From: JAFDVL01 sp964631865
Lineage (GTDB): Bacteria > Acidobacteriota > Blastocatellia > RBC074
Length of the DNA: 64,000 nt
Assembly (NCBI GenBank): GCA_964631865.1
Contig: CAZWAK010000010.1
Span: 1-64,000, forward strand
Reading direction: 5' to 3'
Part shown: positions 1 to 8,228 of the stretch, piece after piece
How positions within the stretch are numbered: position 1 is the stretch's first letter
How the letters are laid out: each line of letters starts with the position of its first letter
The notes under the pieces: model-generated
Told to the model about the DNA's origin: nothing
The model's input: only the letters and a program-made list of their open reading frames with translations
Database searches by the model: none
Made by a program: the position numbers and the translations under genes

Positions 1-1152
1 CAGCAGCAGGTCTTTGACATCGCCTGCCAGCACGCCCGCCTGCACCGCCGCGCCGACCGCGACGACTTCGTCCGGGTTCACGCTCTTGTTCGGTTCTTTG
101 CCGAAGAATTCCTTGACCATCGCCTGAATCTTCGGAATGCGCGTCGAACCGCCGACCAACACAACTTCGTCAATTTTGCTCGAATCCACGCCCGCGTCTT
201 TCAACGCCTGACGACAAGGCTCCAACGTGCGCGACAAAATGTCGTCCACCAACGCTTCAAATTTCGCGCGCGTGAGCTTCAAGACCAGATGTTTCGGCCC
301 GGAAGCGTCCGCCGTGATGAACGGTAAATTGATCTCGGTTTCCATCGCCGAAGACAATTCGATCTTGGCCTTTTCCGCCGCCTCTTTCAGCCGTTGCAGC
401 GCCATTTTGTCTTGCGACAAGTCAATGCCCTGATCTTTCTTGAATTCATCGCTGATCCAACGAATCAAGCGTTCGTCAATGTCGTCACCGCCGAGGTGTG
501 TGTCGCCGTTGGTGGATTTCACTTCGACCACGCCTTCGCCGACTTCGAGAATCGAAATGTCGAACGTACCGCCGCCAAAGTCGAACACGGCAATCGTCTC
601 GTCTTTTTTCTTGTCCAAACCGTAGGCCAGCGCGGCTGCCGTCGGTTCGTTCACAATGCGTAACACTTCGAGACCCGCGATTTTGCCCGCGTCCTTCGTC
701 GCTTGGCGTTGCGCGTCGTTGAAGTAGGCCGGAACAGTGATGACGGCTTGCGAAACTTTTTGACCGAGGTAGTCTTCCGCCGCTTGCTTCAGCTTTTGCA
801 GGATCATCGCAGAAACTTCGGGCGGCGAATAATCCTTGTCGCCCGCCTTTACGCGGACGTCGCCGTTGGACGCTTGCTGAATGATGTACGGAACCTGCTT
901 CATTTCGTCGCCGACTTCGTTGTAGCGACGACCCATGAAACGTTTGATCGAATAGACGGTGTTTTCGGGGTTGGTGACGGCTTGGCGCTTGGCCACTTGC
1001 CCGACGAGGCGGTTGCCGTCTTTCGTGAAACCGACGACGGAAGGCGTTGTACGACCGCCTTCGGAATTCGTGATGACGACGGGTTCCCCTGCTTCCATAA
1101 TGGCCACGACCGAGTTTGTCGTGCCTAAGTCAATACCAATAACTTTGCTCAT
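1..1152 (-). CDS. dnaK: Molecular chaperone DnaK (Hsp70), 5' part, runs off the window
   Basis: ATP-dependent Hsp70 chaperone of the cytoplasm, partner of DnaJ and GrpE. The translated start contains the nucleotide-binding signature GIDLGTTNS at residues 6-14, the phosphate-2 motif DFGGGTFD near residue 192 and GGSTRIPKI near residue 336. Only 384 codons lie in the window, of roughly 640 usual for the family, so the end of the ATPase domain and the substrate-binding domain are outside. The ATG at 1152 follows a good Shine-Dalgarno (GGAGGG, 5 nt upstream). The upstream region holds a consensus-like promoter overlapped by a HAIR-like inverted repeat (separate entry). Identification is firm. Confidence 0.98.
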   Translation of the reverse strand, partial: MSKVIGIDLGTTNSVVAIMEAGEPVVITNSEGGRTTPSVVGFTKDGNRLVGQVAKRQAVTNPENTVYSIKRFMGRRYNEVGDEMKQVPYIIQQASNGDVRVKAGDKDYSPPEVSAMILQKLKQAAEDYLGQKVSQAVITVPAYFNDAQRQATKDAGKIAGLEVLRIVNEPTAAALAYGLDKKKDETIAVFDFGGGTFDISILEVGEGVVEVKSTNGDTHLGGDDIDERLIRWISDEFKKDQGIDLSQDKMALQRLKEAAEKAKIELSSAMETEINLPFITADASGPKHLVLKLTRAKFEALVDDILSRTLEPCRQALKDAGVDSSKIDEVVLVGGSTRIPKIQAMVKEFFGKEPNKSVNPDEVVAVGAAVQAGVLAGDVKDLLL

Positions 1153-1265
1153 TGTCCCTCCATTGCATCAGGTCAAGGCCTGATTGGGCTGCAAAAACTT
1201 TGTTCAAGCAGCGAAGCTAAATGCTGTAGAAATAAGTGCGAAACCGCTTCACTGAAAACGGGCGA

Positions 1266-1295
1266 AGTATAAAACTTGAGTGCGACGCTGTCAAG
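1266..1295 (-). promoter_or_regulatory. dnaK promoter with overlapping HAIR-like operator
   Basis: Read on the minus strand there is a -35 TTGACA (1289-1294), a 17-nt spacer and a -10 TATACT (1266-1271), pointing at dnaK about 110 nt downstream. On the plus strand 1275-1295 reads CTTGAGT-N7-TGTCAAG, matching the HspR-associated inverted repeat CTTGAGT-N7-ACTCAAG at 12 of 14 positions and spanning the -35 box and spacer. The HAIR/HspR link is established knowledge. That it works here is inference, since no hspR gene is in the window. No CIRCE element was seen. Confidence 0.6.
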
Positions 1296-1326
1296 TTTTT
1301 TGATGGGGTTTTTGTTTTTCGGAAAA

Positions 1327-2526
1327 CTATTTGACAGGCTTGGGGTTGTCAGTGGAGGAATGGGGCACGGTGGTTTCCAGGACAGGCGTTTCCACCGACA
1401 ATTGTGGGCGGAGCCGCTGGTAAAATTCGGACTGCTGGTAAATGTTTTCTTCTACAAAACGCAAGATGACAGTGGCTGCGGCAATCACCGGTACGGCCAG
1501 AATAATGCCGAGCAAGCCGAACAAATTGCCGCCGATGACAAGGCCGAGCAGCACGACCAGCGGATGTAAATTCAAACTTTCGCCGAGCAGTTTGGGCGTC
1601 AGGTAATAGCCTTCGATGCTCTGGACAATCACAAACACCGCCAGCACACCGATCAAGCGGGCTGGCCCTGCGCCATCCAACGCGGTAAACGAAACCGCCA
1701 GCACCAATCCGGTCAACGTCCCCAGATACGGCACGAAATTCAGGAAGCCGGAAATCATCCCGATGGTCAACGCCAACGGCACGCGCAGCGTTGCAAAGCC
1801 GAAGGAATAGAGCAAGCCCATCACGAACGCGATCACGACTTGATTGCGCACGTACATCGAAAGCACGTTGTTGATTTGGCTCAGCAGCCCGCCGCCCGTC
1901 GTGCGATAACGTGGCGGAATCCAACGCTCAATCCGCGCCTTCATTTTCAGGTAATCGCTGAGCAGATAAAACACGAAGAAGGGAATCAGCAGCAGATCGA
2001 ACAACGATGACGTGACCGTTGCCAGCCGGAGCAACCCGCCTTGTAACCATCTGCCGACCGCCGCGCCGATTTCGGCTTGTTGTTCGGGCGAGCGCACTTT
2101 TTGCAGCATAGTTTGCAAAAAGTTGTACACGGGCGGGCTGGCCGATTGCAGCTTGGCGATCAGCGGGTCTATCACGCGATGTCCGGCTTCGAGCGCGTAC
2201 GGCAATTGTTCGTATGATTTGACGAGTTGCGACCAGATGGCAGGGATCACAAAGACGAGCGCCAGTATCAGCACAACGGTTGCGGCAGTCAGCGTGAGCA
2301 GAACGGCGGGCGTGCGCGACCAACCGCGTCGCTGCAACCATTCGACCACCGGTTCGAGCATATAAGCCAGCGCGAACGAACTGAGCAGCGGAAACAATAT
2401 GACGCGGCTGCCGATGGCTATGCCCGCGATCAACACGAACACGATCAGCACCGCCGGAATCCAGCGCATCCATTCGAGCGGCCCGCCGCGACGGGGATGA
2501 GAGATGTTCGGTTCGTGTTCGTTCAT
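1327..2526 (-). CDS. AI-2E family transporter (PerM/UPF0118-like permease)
   Basis: Polytopic inner-membrane protein of 399 residues, the usual size of the AI-2E/PerM family. Eight or so hydrophobic segments are visible, beginning with a long one near residues 20-55 (IPAVLIVFVLIAGIAIG and following) and ending with the paired glycine-rich helices typical of the family (FVPYLGTLTGLVLAV, GLVIGGNLFGLLGIILAVP). The chosen ATG at 2526 overlaps the stop codon of the upstream phosphatidyltransferase gene as ATGA, implying translational coupling; a longer reading frame upstream is open but lies inside that gene. Substrate is unknown, since family members include AI-2 exporters and Na+/H+ antiporters. 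The tail after about residue 385 is polar. Confidence 0.85.
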   Translation of the reverse strand: MNEHEPNISHPRRGGPLEWMRWIPAVLIVFVLIAGIAIGSRVILFPLLSSFALAYMLEPVVEWLQRRGWSRTPAVLLTLTAATVVLILALVFVIPAIWSQLVKSYEQLPYALEAGHRVIDPLIAKLQSASPPVYNFLQTMLQKVRSPEQQAEIGAAVGRWLQGGLLRLATVTSSLFDLLLIPFFVFYLLSDYLKMKARIERWIPPRYRTTGGGLLSQINNVLSMYVRNQVVIAFVMGLLYSFGFATLRVPLALTIGMISGFLNFVPYLGTLTGLVLAVSFTALDGAGPARLIGVLAVFVIVQSIEGYYLTPKLLGESLNLHPLVVLLGLVIGGNLFGLLGIILAVPVIAAATVILRFVEENIYQQSEFYQRLRPQLSVETPVLETTVPHSSTDNPKPVK

Positions 2527-3101
2527 TGCGACGATTGATCGCCAGGCTCTTCGTTCATCAAACGATTGGCGTGAAAAATATAATGCAAGCCCGAAAACAC
2601 CGTGATGCCAAACGTCAAATAGTAGATCCAGAGCAAATAGTCGGCGCAGCATTCCAGCGCGTTGGCGGCCAAAAACAATGTGATCGCGCCGAGTTGGACG
2701 ACGGTGCTGACTTTGCCCGGCATCGAAGGGCGAAACCCGCTGAACCCCGTGACCATATTGATGACCAGCGCGCCCACCACAATAAAAATATCGCGGCTAA
2801 TCACAGCTATCGTCAGCCAAAACGGAATCGGTGCGAGCCGCGTGAATTGCGGCAGGGCACAGACAATAAACGCCGTCACGAGCAACAGCTTGTCCGCCAT
2901 TGGATCGAGAATCTCGCCGAGCTGCGTTTTCTGATTCAACATCCGCGCGGCCAGGCCATCCAGGCCATCGGTCAACGCGCTGACAAAGAAAATTGCTAAC
3001 GCATAGCCAAAGTTTTTGTAATATAGGGCGGTCACAAACACGGGCGTCAGGATCAGGCGCAGCACCGTCAGCAGGTTGGCAAGCGTTAGAATGGATGACA
3101 T
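2523..3101 (-). CDS. pgsA: CDP-alcohol phosphatidyltransferase (PgsA-like)
   Basis: Membrane enzyme that transfers a phosphatidyl group from CDP-diacylglycerol to a small alcohol, most likely glycerol-3-phosphate. The CDP-alcohol signature is complete: DGLDG, then AR two residues on, G eight residues later, then DPMADK, providing the conserved aspartates (about residues 47-73). With the ATG at 3101 the protein has 192 residues and starts MSSILTLANLLTVLRL, the typical N-terminus of PgsA; an upstream start would add a poorly conserved extension. It overlaps the AI-2E permease gene by four bases. PgsA versus another branch of the family cannot be settled from the motif alone. Confidence 0.85.
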   Translation of the reverse strand: MSSILTLANLLTVLRLILTPVFVTALYYKNFGYALAIFFVSALTDGLDGLAARMLNQKTQLGEILDPMADKLLLVTAFIVCALPQFTRLAPIPFWLTIAVISRDIFIVVGALVINMVTGFSGFRPSMPGKVSTVVQLGAITLFLAANALECCADYLLWIYYLTFGITVFSGLHYIFHANRLMNEEPGDQSSQ

Positions 3102-3213
3102 GGCAGCCGGACTTAGGTTATTCGGTAGTTCAATTGTCTTGCTAATACGGATAGAAGCAGCGAATATAACGGTTTGCTGGCACTTTGCAAAGAGATTTAC
3201 GAGCGCAAAGATT

Positions 3214-3987
3214 ATGAGAACACTGGTTGTCGGAGACATTCACGGAAAGCTGGAACTCTTCCAGCACCTCCTCACGGAAGCAAAATACAAACCTCACGAA
3301 GATTTTCTGGTCTTGATCGGCGATCTGGTGGATCGCGGCGAACATTCCAAAGGCGTCGTCGAACGCGCCATGCAACTTTATCAAGAAGCGCCGCAGACCG
3401 TCCTCATCCTCAAAGGCAATCACGAGGTGATGATGGTCAATTCGATGCTGCGCCCGAATACGGAATATTCCGAGGCGTGGCTCAAAACGGGCGGACTGGA
3501 TTGTCTGAAAAGTTACACCGATGCGGAAGGCAACGTGTCCGTGCCTGAAGAACACATTGAATTCCTCAATCATCTGCCCGTGTGGTACGAAGACGATCAC
3601 GCGATTTACGTTCACGCCAGCTTGCCGAAGATGACCGACGGTTCGTTTTTGCATCCCAGTTTTTCGCCCGACAGTTCGGAGTTGATGTGGGGCCGCAATC
3701 GCCGCTTTTTCGCGGAATATGACGGCAAACTCGTCGTCTTTGGCCACACGATTGCCGGGCAGATTTTTGGCGAATGGGGGCAGGTTTGGCAGCGCGACGA
3801 ATTGATCGGCGTGGACACGGGCGCGTATATGACGGGCGTGTTGTCCGCCGTCGAATTGCCTTCACGGCAAGTCTATCAAGTCGGCGAATTCCGTCATCCC
3901 GCGCAGGCCAAAGCACAAGCCAAAACGCGCCGCGCCGAATCCGACGAAGCGCCGAAAAAACGCAAGTGGTTTGGCTTGTTTGGCTGA
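3214..3987 (+). CDS. Metallophosphoesterase (PPP-type serine/threonine phosphatase-like)
   Basis: Calcineurin-like phosphoesterase of 257 residues. The dinuclear-metal motifs are in order: GDIHG (7-11), GDLVDRG (36-42), GNHE (68-71), a VHAS histidine near residue 136 and HTIAG near residue 178. This arrangement matches bacterial PPP phosphatases (PrpA/PrpB type) and diadenosine tetraphosphatase relatives. The C-terminus is a lysine/arginine/alanine-rich tail ending KKRKWFGLFG. The ATG at 3214 places the first metal motif at the very N-terminus as in relatives; the open frame upstream (from 3076) has no homology-like content. Transcribed divergently from pgsA. Substrate unknown. Confidence 0.85.
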   Translation: MRTLVVGDIHGKLELFQHLLTEAKYKPHEDFLVLIGDLVDRGEHSKGVVERAMQLYQEAPQTVLILKGNHEVMMVNSMLRPNTEYSEAWLKTGGLDCLKSYTDAEGNVSVPEEHIEFLNHLPVWYEDDHAIYVHASLPKMTDGSFLHPSFSPDSSELMWGRNRRFFAEYDGKLVVFGHTIAGQIFGEWGQVWQRDELIGVDTGAYMTGVLSAVELPSRQVYQVGEFRHPAQAKAQAKTRRAESDEAPKKRKWFGLFG

Positions 3988-4127
3988 GCCATTGGTTTTA
4001 AGATGGCTGCTGCCGTTGAGCAACGGATCAATCTCCCTGAACCATCTAACGCGCCGTTTCGTAAAGGCTGAGCGGTTTGAGGTTATGGCCTCAATTTTGA
4101 CCGGCTCTGGGCGAGGAGGAAATTGTT

Positions 4128-4307
4128 ATGTTCAGTACATTATTTTACGTGGCCGCCGTCATCCTGGATATTTTTGCGATCAGCGATGTGATGAATTCGT
4201 CACGCGACATCGCCACCAAAATTGTTTTGATTGCGCTGATCCTGCTGATTCCGTTCGTCGGCGCGGGGCTGTATTTATTCGCGTTTCGAGACAAAGGGTA
4301 TTCGTAA
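4128..4307 (+). CDS. Small membrane protein, PLDc_N-like
   Basis: A 59-residue protein preceded by a strong Shine-Dalgarno (GAGGAGG, 7 nt before ATG). Two hydrophobic stretches are visible: a short N-terminal one (FSTLFYVAAVILDIFAI) and a longer one (IVLIALILLIPFVGAGLYLF), separated by SDVMNSSRDIATK. This resembles the PLDc_N two-helix domain (aspartate-isoleucine near helix one, K before helix two, P-x-G-x-x-L-Y in helix two). It lies 51 bases ahead of the DUF4126 gene and is probably co-transcribed with it. Function unknown. Confidence 0.7.
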   Translation: MFSTLFYVAAVILDIFAISDVMNSSRDIATKIVLIALILLIPFVGAGLYLFAFRDKGYS

Positions 4308-4358
4308 TCGGCGTAACGCGATTTGGCAAATCGCGCTACTTTTTCCGAGGAGGCACAG

Positions 4359-4976
4359 ATGGATTGGACAACCCTGGGCGTAGCGATGGGATCGGCCTGG
4401 CTTTCCGGCATCAACCTCTACGCGACTGTCGTAACTCTCGGCCTGCTGCAAAAATTCAGCTTCGTCAAATTGCCCGGTGAATTGAGCATTCTCAGCAACG
4501 GCTGGGTGCTGGGCGTGGCGGGTGTGATGTACGCCGTCGAATTTGTCGCGGACAAAATCCCGGCGGTAGATTCGGCGTGGGACGCGGTTCACACGTTTAT
4601 CCGCGTGCCTGCTGGCGCGATTATGGCCGCGACGGCGTTTGCGGATTTCGACCCGACGGTCAAAACGATTGCGATGATTGTTGGGGGCGGCGTGGCGCTC
4701 GGTTCGCACGGCTTGAAAGCCACGACACGACTGGCAGCGAACACCAGCCCCGAACCCGTTTCCAACATCGCACTCAGTATCGGCGAAGATATTTTCACCT
4801 TCGGCTCCGCCATCCTGATGGTCATTTCGCCCGTCGCCATTTTGGTAATGGTCGTGCTGTTCATTATTTTGCTGATTTGGTTAATCCCGAAAATTTACCG
4901 CACGCTGCGTTGGCTGATGCACAAGTTTCGCAGTTTGTTTGGGAACGTGCCGGAAGAGAAGGCCGTTGAGAGTTAA
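4359..4976 (+). CDS. DUF4126 domain membrane protein
   Basis: 205-residue integral membrane protein. The N-terminus, WTTLGVAMGSAWLSGINLY, and the later segments GGGVALGSHGLKATTRLA and EPVSNIALSIGEDI are characteristic of DUF4126. The last third has a long hydrophobic segment (ISPVAILVMVVLFIILLIWLIP) and a basic cytoplasmic tail. The ATG at 4359 has a GAGGAGG Shine-Dalgarno 8 nt upstream; the open frame continues upstream to 4323 but that start lacks one. Biochemical function of the family is not established. The next gene begins three bases after its stop. Confidence 0.8.
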   Translation: MDWTTLGVAMGSAWLSGINLYATVVTLGLLQKFSFVKLPGELSILSNGWVLGVAGVMYAVEFVADKIPAVDSAWDAVHTFIRVPAGAIMAATAFADFDPTVKTIAMIVGGGVALGSHGLKATTRLAANTSPEPVSNIALSIGEDIFTFGSAILMVISPVAILVMVVLFIILLIWLIPKIYRTLRWLMHKFRSLFGNVPEEKAVES

Positions 4977-4979
4977 CGT

Positions 4980-5516
4980 ATGATGACCTCTGTTCGGAAA
5001 GCAGTTTTGACGATTGTCAGTTTAGTAGTTCTGGCCTTGCCGAGTTACGCGCAACAGGATGCGAAAGGCGCGGTGAATTCGTTTTTCTCGTTGCTCAAAG
5101 GACAAAAGTACGCGGCGCTCTACGATTACCTGCCCGCCGAGATGCAACAGAAAATGTCGCGCGAGCAATTAACCAACAGTCTGAAACGCCTCAGCAGCTT
5201 CATCAACATTGAGCGCATGGACATCGGGCGCGTGCAACAAAAAGGTGATTTCGCCGTCGTGGACACGACGATTTATGGCAAGCTCACACGTTCCGTAAAA
5301 CCGAGCGACGGCAACACCGACAAGCAAGTGCAGGAAGGCAAAGTCGCCGTGCAGCAATATCTCTTCAAAGAAAACGGGCATTGGAAAGTCGCCACTGCCG
5401 ACAGTTCCGCCCGCAACTATTTCCTCAAAAAACATCCCGACTTCAAGCAAGGCTTTCAATTCACCCAACCGCGCTTTTTCATCAAACAAAACGGCCAGTG
5501 GAAAGCGATGAATTGA
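4980..5516 (+). CDS. Secreted protein of unknown function
   Basis: 178 residues with a clear signal peptide (basic start, then VLTIVSLVVLALPSYA, cleavage likely after ALPSYA). The mature part is small and charged, with motifs such as GAVNSFFSLLKGQKYAALYDYLP and a C-terminal half rich in aromatic residues (VQQYLFKENGHWKVATAD). The pattern of a helix-rich start and a beta-rich end with paired HWK/QWK tryptophans resembles NTF2-like or DUF4878-type lipoprotein domains, but no specific family is recognised. Two adjacent ATG codons (4980, 4983) are possible starts. It follows the DUF4126 gene by three bases. Confidence 0.65.
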   Translation: MMTSVRKAVLTIVSLVVLALPSYAQQDAKGAVNSFFSLLKGQKYAALYDYLPAEMQQKMSREQLTNSLKRLSSFINIERMDIGRVQQKGDFAVVDTTIYGKLTRSVKPSDGNTDKQVQEGKVAVQQYLFKENGHWKVATADSSARNYFLKKHPDFKQGFQFTQPRFFIKQNGQWKAMN

Positions 5517-5526
5517 GTCGCCGCCC

Positions 5527-6750
5527 TTATTTTCCGTAGTCGCGCCACAACCACCGCAACGAATCCGGCAAAATCGCGCGTCCGTGATTGGGGCTGTGAA
5601 AGCCGTTGCCCATCACGAATTGATAATCGTAGCCTGCGAATTCCAGCGCCTTCGCCATCGTTTTGTTCGCCAGCGGCCAATTGCCGTTCGCATTGTCCAA
5701 GTCGTTCTCGCCATCCTGCAAAAACACGCGAATGTTTTTCTTCGGCGTCTTGCGAATCAGCGCCGGATAGTTGTGACCGCCTTCGCGGAACGTTGCGCCG
5801 TGCGCGATGTTCACGAAGCTGCCGACCCACGACAGCACTTTGTGGAATTCGTTCGGGCGTTCCCACGCGGCAGTGAAGGCCGCAATGCCGCCGCTGCTGA
5901 TGCCTGTGATCGCGCGGCTTTCGGCGTCTTTTTTCAGCTTCAGGGTCTTCTCGACTTCGGGCAGGATTTCTTCGAGCAGGAAGCGCGCGTATTGATCCGA
6001 CAGCGTGTCATATTCAAACGCACGATTTGGACGACCGTCCGCACGCACGCCGGGCGAGATGAACACGCCGACCATCACCGGAATGTCGCCCTTGTGAATC
6101 AAATTGTCGAAGATCACTGGCATGTAATTTTTCGGGTTTTGCCCGTCCTGAAAAATCATTACGCACGCCGGTTTGTCAGGTGTGTATTGCGCGGGCACAT
6201 ACACCCACCAATCGCGCGTTGTGCCTTCAAATATCTTACTCGTCCATTTCGGCATCTGCGTCAACTTGCCCTTTGGCACGCCGGGCTGTTCAATGGCGTC
6301 CCGATGCGTCGCCCAGACTTCGACTTCGCTGCCGCCCCAGCGTTTGCCGTCGGCTTCAAATTGCCAGCGAATCGCCGTGCCCGAAGGCAGGTAAGCTGCA
6401 GCCGCATAAACATTGGTCGCGCCGAGTTTCTTCATCGGCAAAGTGAACGTTCCATCGTTCGATTTGATGCGAGGAACAGCCGTGCTTTCGACCGCCCAGA
6501 CGACATACAAATCGTCGTAGCGCGCGCCGCGACCTTCCGTCAAAATGTCGCGGCCTTGCGGGTCTTTGCCCAACCACGTGCGCAACCGTCCGGCTAAGTT
6601 TTCCGCTTCGGCGTCGGACAATTTGCGTTGCATCATCTCGTAGACTTGCTTCGGCGCGAGCGGCGCGTCTTGGGCAGAAGTTTGGGCCAAAGAAAGATTG
6701 GCGCTGAACACACAAACGAGTAATATTCCCAGCGTCGTACGCAGTATCAT
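5527..6750 (-). CDS. Secreted alpha/beta-hydrolase esterase (Fes/IroE-like)
   Basis: 407-residue alpha/beta hydrolase related to enterochelin-esterase-type proteins. A signal peptide (LGILLVCVFSANLSLAQ) is followed by an N-terminal beta-rich module with WQFEADGKRWGG, similar to the early-set domain of esterases, then the catalytic domain. The nucleophile elbow is GISSGG (about residue 281), preceded by FQDGQNPKNY (oxyanion region). An acidic candidate lies in QDGENDLDN and the histidine in GFHSPNHG near the C-terminus. Shine-Dalgarno AAGGAG precedes the ATG. It is divergent from a GntR-family regulator, separated by 83 bases. Natural substrate unknown: a sugar, siderophore or phenolic ester are all possible. 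Confidence 0.8.
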   Translation of the reverse strand: MILRTTLGILLVCVFSANLSLAQTSAQDAPLAPKQVYEMMQRKLSDAEAENLAGRLRTWLGKDPQGRDILTEGRGARYDDLYVVWAVESTAVPRIKSNDGTFTLPMKKLGATNVYAAAAYLPSGTAIRWQFEADGKRWGGSEVEVWATHRDAIEQPGVPKGKLTQMPKWTSKIFEGTTRDWWVYVPAQYTPDKPACVMIFQDGQNPKNYMPVIFDNLIHKGDIPVMVGVFISPGVRADGRPNRAFEYDTLSDQYARFLLEEILPEVEKTLKLKKDAESRAITGISSGGIAAFTAAWERPNEFHKVLSWVGSFVNIAHGATFREGGHNYPALIRKTPKKNIRVFLQDGENDLDNANGNWPLANKTMAKALEFAGYDYQFVMGNGFHSPNHGRAILPDSLRWLWRDYGK

Positions 6751-6833
6751 CTCAGTCTCCTTGAAGTTGTATTGGTGAATCGAAATTGATTGCGGTGGCT
6801 TTTACGCACAAGCATCCGTTGGGTTACAAATTT

Positions 6834-7745
6834 ATGCGGCTTTGGATTTCCAAACACAGTGAAGTACCGATTCGAGAACAACTCGTCACACAATTTCGGC
6901 TGGCTATTCTCAGCGAAGATTTGAAGCCGGGTCAGAAATTGCCGAGCACACGCGAACTCGCCCGTCGCTATCAAATTCACGCCAACACCGTCAGCGCGGC
7001 GTACCGGGAATTAGCCGAACGCGGTTGGGTCAATTTCGCGCACGGCAGCGGCGTGTATGTGCGCAAGTTCGACGCTGAGGCGCAACTCGATGCCGAAACG
7101 GATTTGGATCAAATCATTTCGGAGTTTCTGAAACTTGCGCGCAGCAAAGGTTATGCGCTTACCGAGATTCAAGCGCGCATTCGTCGCTGGTTGCAATATC
7201 AAACGCCAGATCATTTTTTGCTCATCGAACCGGATCCGAAATTCCGCCAAATCCTCGCCGCCGAGATTCAAGCCGCGACGAATTTTCCCGTCGTCGAATG
7301 CAACATCGGAGAATGCGCCGCGCGCAAATCGTTCGTCGGCGCGATGCCGGTGGCGGTGTACGGGCAGGGCGAAATCGTGCGCGCCGCCTTGCCGCCGCAT
7401 TCGCATTTGTTGCTGCTGCGCTTGCGTTCCGTGACCGAAGCTTTGAAAAACGAGAAGCGTCCTGCGCCCGAAGATTTGTTGATTGTCGTGTCGGTCTATT
7501 CCAACTTTCTGGATTGGTCGCGCTCAGTGTTGAGCGCCATCGGCCTTGATCCGCTGTCGCTTGAATTTCGCAACGCGAATCAACGCGGCTGGCAACGCGG
7601 CTTGGAAGCCAGCACGTTTGTCATTACCGAAACCGTCACCGAAAAAATTATTCCGGCAAACGTCAAAGTGCGCGTCTTCAAAATGATTTCGGATGCCTCG
7701 TTGGCGGAGTTACAAAAATTCGTCGCGCATTTGCGGACATCCTGA
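6834..7745 (+). CDS. GntR-family transcriptional regulator (YtrA-like N-terminus)
   Basis: DNA-binding regulator of 303 residues. Residues about 1-75 form a winged helix with the classic GntR sequence PIREQLVTQFRLAILS, then LKPGQKLPSTRELARRY, then NTVSAAYRELAERG and a wing GSGVYV. The rest is an uncommon 220-residue effector-like region without an aminotransferase signature, so it is not a MocR protein. The ATG at 6834 gives a standard GntR start; a TTG at 6786 would extend it. Divergent from the esterase gene, which makes that gene a possible target (inference). No Shine-Dalgarno is evident. Confidence 0.85.
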   Translation: MRLWISKHSEVPIREQLVTQFRLAILSEDLKPGQKLPSTRELARRYQIHANTVSAAYRELAERGWVNFAHGSGVYVRKFDAEAQLDAETDLDQIISEFLKLARSKGYALTEIQARIRRWLQYQTPDHFLLIEPDPKFRQILAAEIQAATNFPVVECNIGECAARKSFVGAMPVAVYGQGEIVRAALPPHSHLLLLRLRSVTEALKNEKRPAPEDLLIVVSVYSNFLDWSRSVLSAIGLDPLSLEFRNANQRGWQRGLEASTFVITETVTEKIIPANVKVRVFKMISDASLAELQKFVAHLRTS

Positions 7746-7857
7746 TCGTGTGACAATGCAGAAAGTGTCCTACCTGTTTCCACCAAGTGCGCGGCGCGGC
7801 GCTATTCTCCCCACCATAGAAGGAATAAGCCTTCTGTTTTCAAGGAGAAAATCTTGG

Positions 7858-8205
7858 ATGGAAATGAAAGACCTTTTTGAGTATTTCCTGATTGCGATTT
7901 TGCCGTTCCAAATCATTGGCCTGATTGTTTACGCAGGTCTCAGGCTGTGCGGCTCGAACAAGGCCCGACGGGCTGGCATTGTAACTCCCCCGTTAACTCT
8001 ACTCGTTTTGGGGATCGCCTTGCTCGCTGTTTTTCAACTCTTTTTAGGCTTAGATGGAGAGGAAATTTTGTACGTCCTTGTTATCCCCGCAACACTTAAC
8101 CTTGCTTGCGCGTTTCTCTTGCAATCCTGTCTCGGTTTGGTCGAGGATCGCAAAGAAAGCTTCATCAACGCACTCAACCTGAGCAACGAAGACCCGTCAT
8201 CCTGA
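7858..8205 (+). CDS. Small three-helix membrane protein of unknown function
   Basis: 115-residue protein with three hydrophobic stretches (FLIAILPFQIIGLIVYAGL, IVTPPLTLLVLGIALLAVFQLFL and VLVIPATLNLACAFLLQSCL) and a polar C-terminus. The ATG at 7858 follows AAGGAG by about 10 nt; a longer open frame starting at 7693 overlaps the GntR gene and lacks a ribosome-binding site. It ends 23 bases before the DUF2157 gene and probably opens that operon. No family was recognised. Confidence 0.6.
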   Translation: MEMKDLFEYFLIAILPFQIIGLIVYAGLRLCGSNKARRAGIVTPPLTLLVLGIALLAVFQLFLGLDGEEILYVLVIPATLNLACAFLLQSCLGLVEDRKESFINALNLSNEDPSS

Positions 8206-8228
8206 CCTGAGGACGGAGGAGCAAAACC

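Noticed and set aside
703..1128. Open frame opposite dnaK
   Set aside because: Antisense shadow of a highly conserved gene with strong codon bias.
5584..6597. 337-residue open frame opposite the esterase gene
   Set aside because: Histidine/arginine/valine-rich shadow; the esterase strand has signal peptide, catalytic motifs and a ribosome-binding site.
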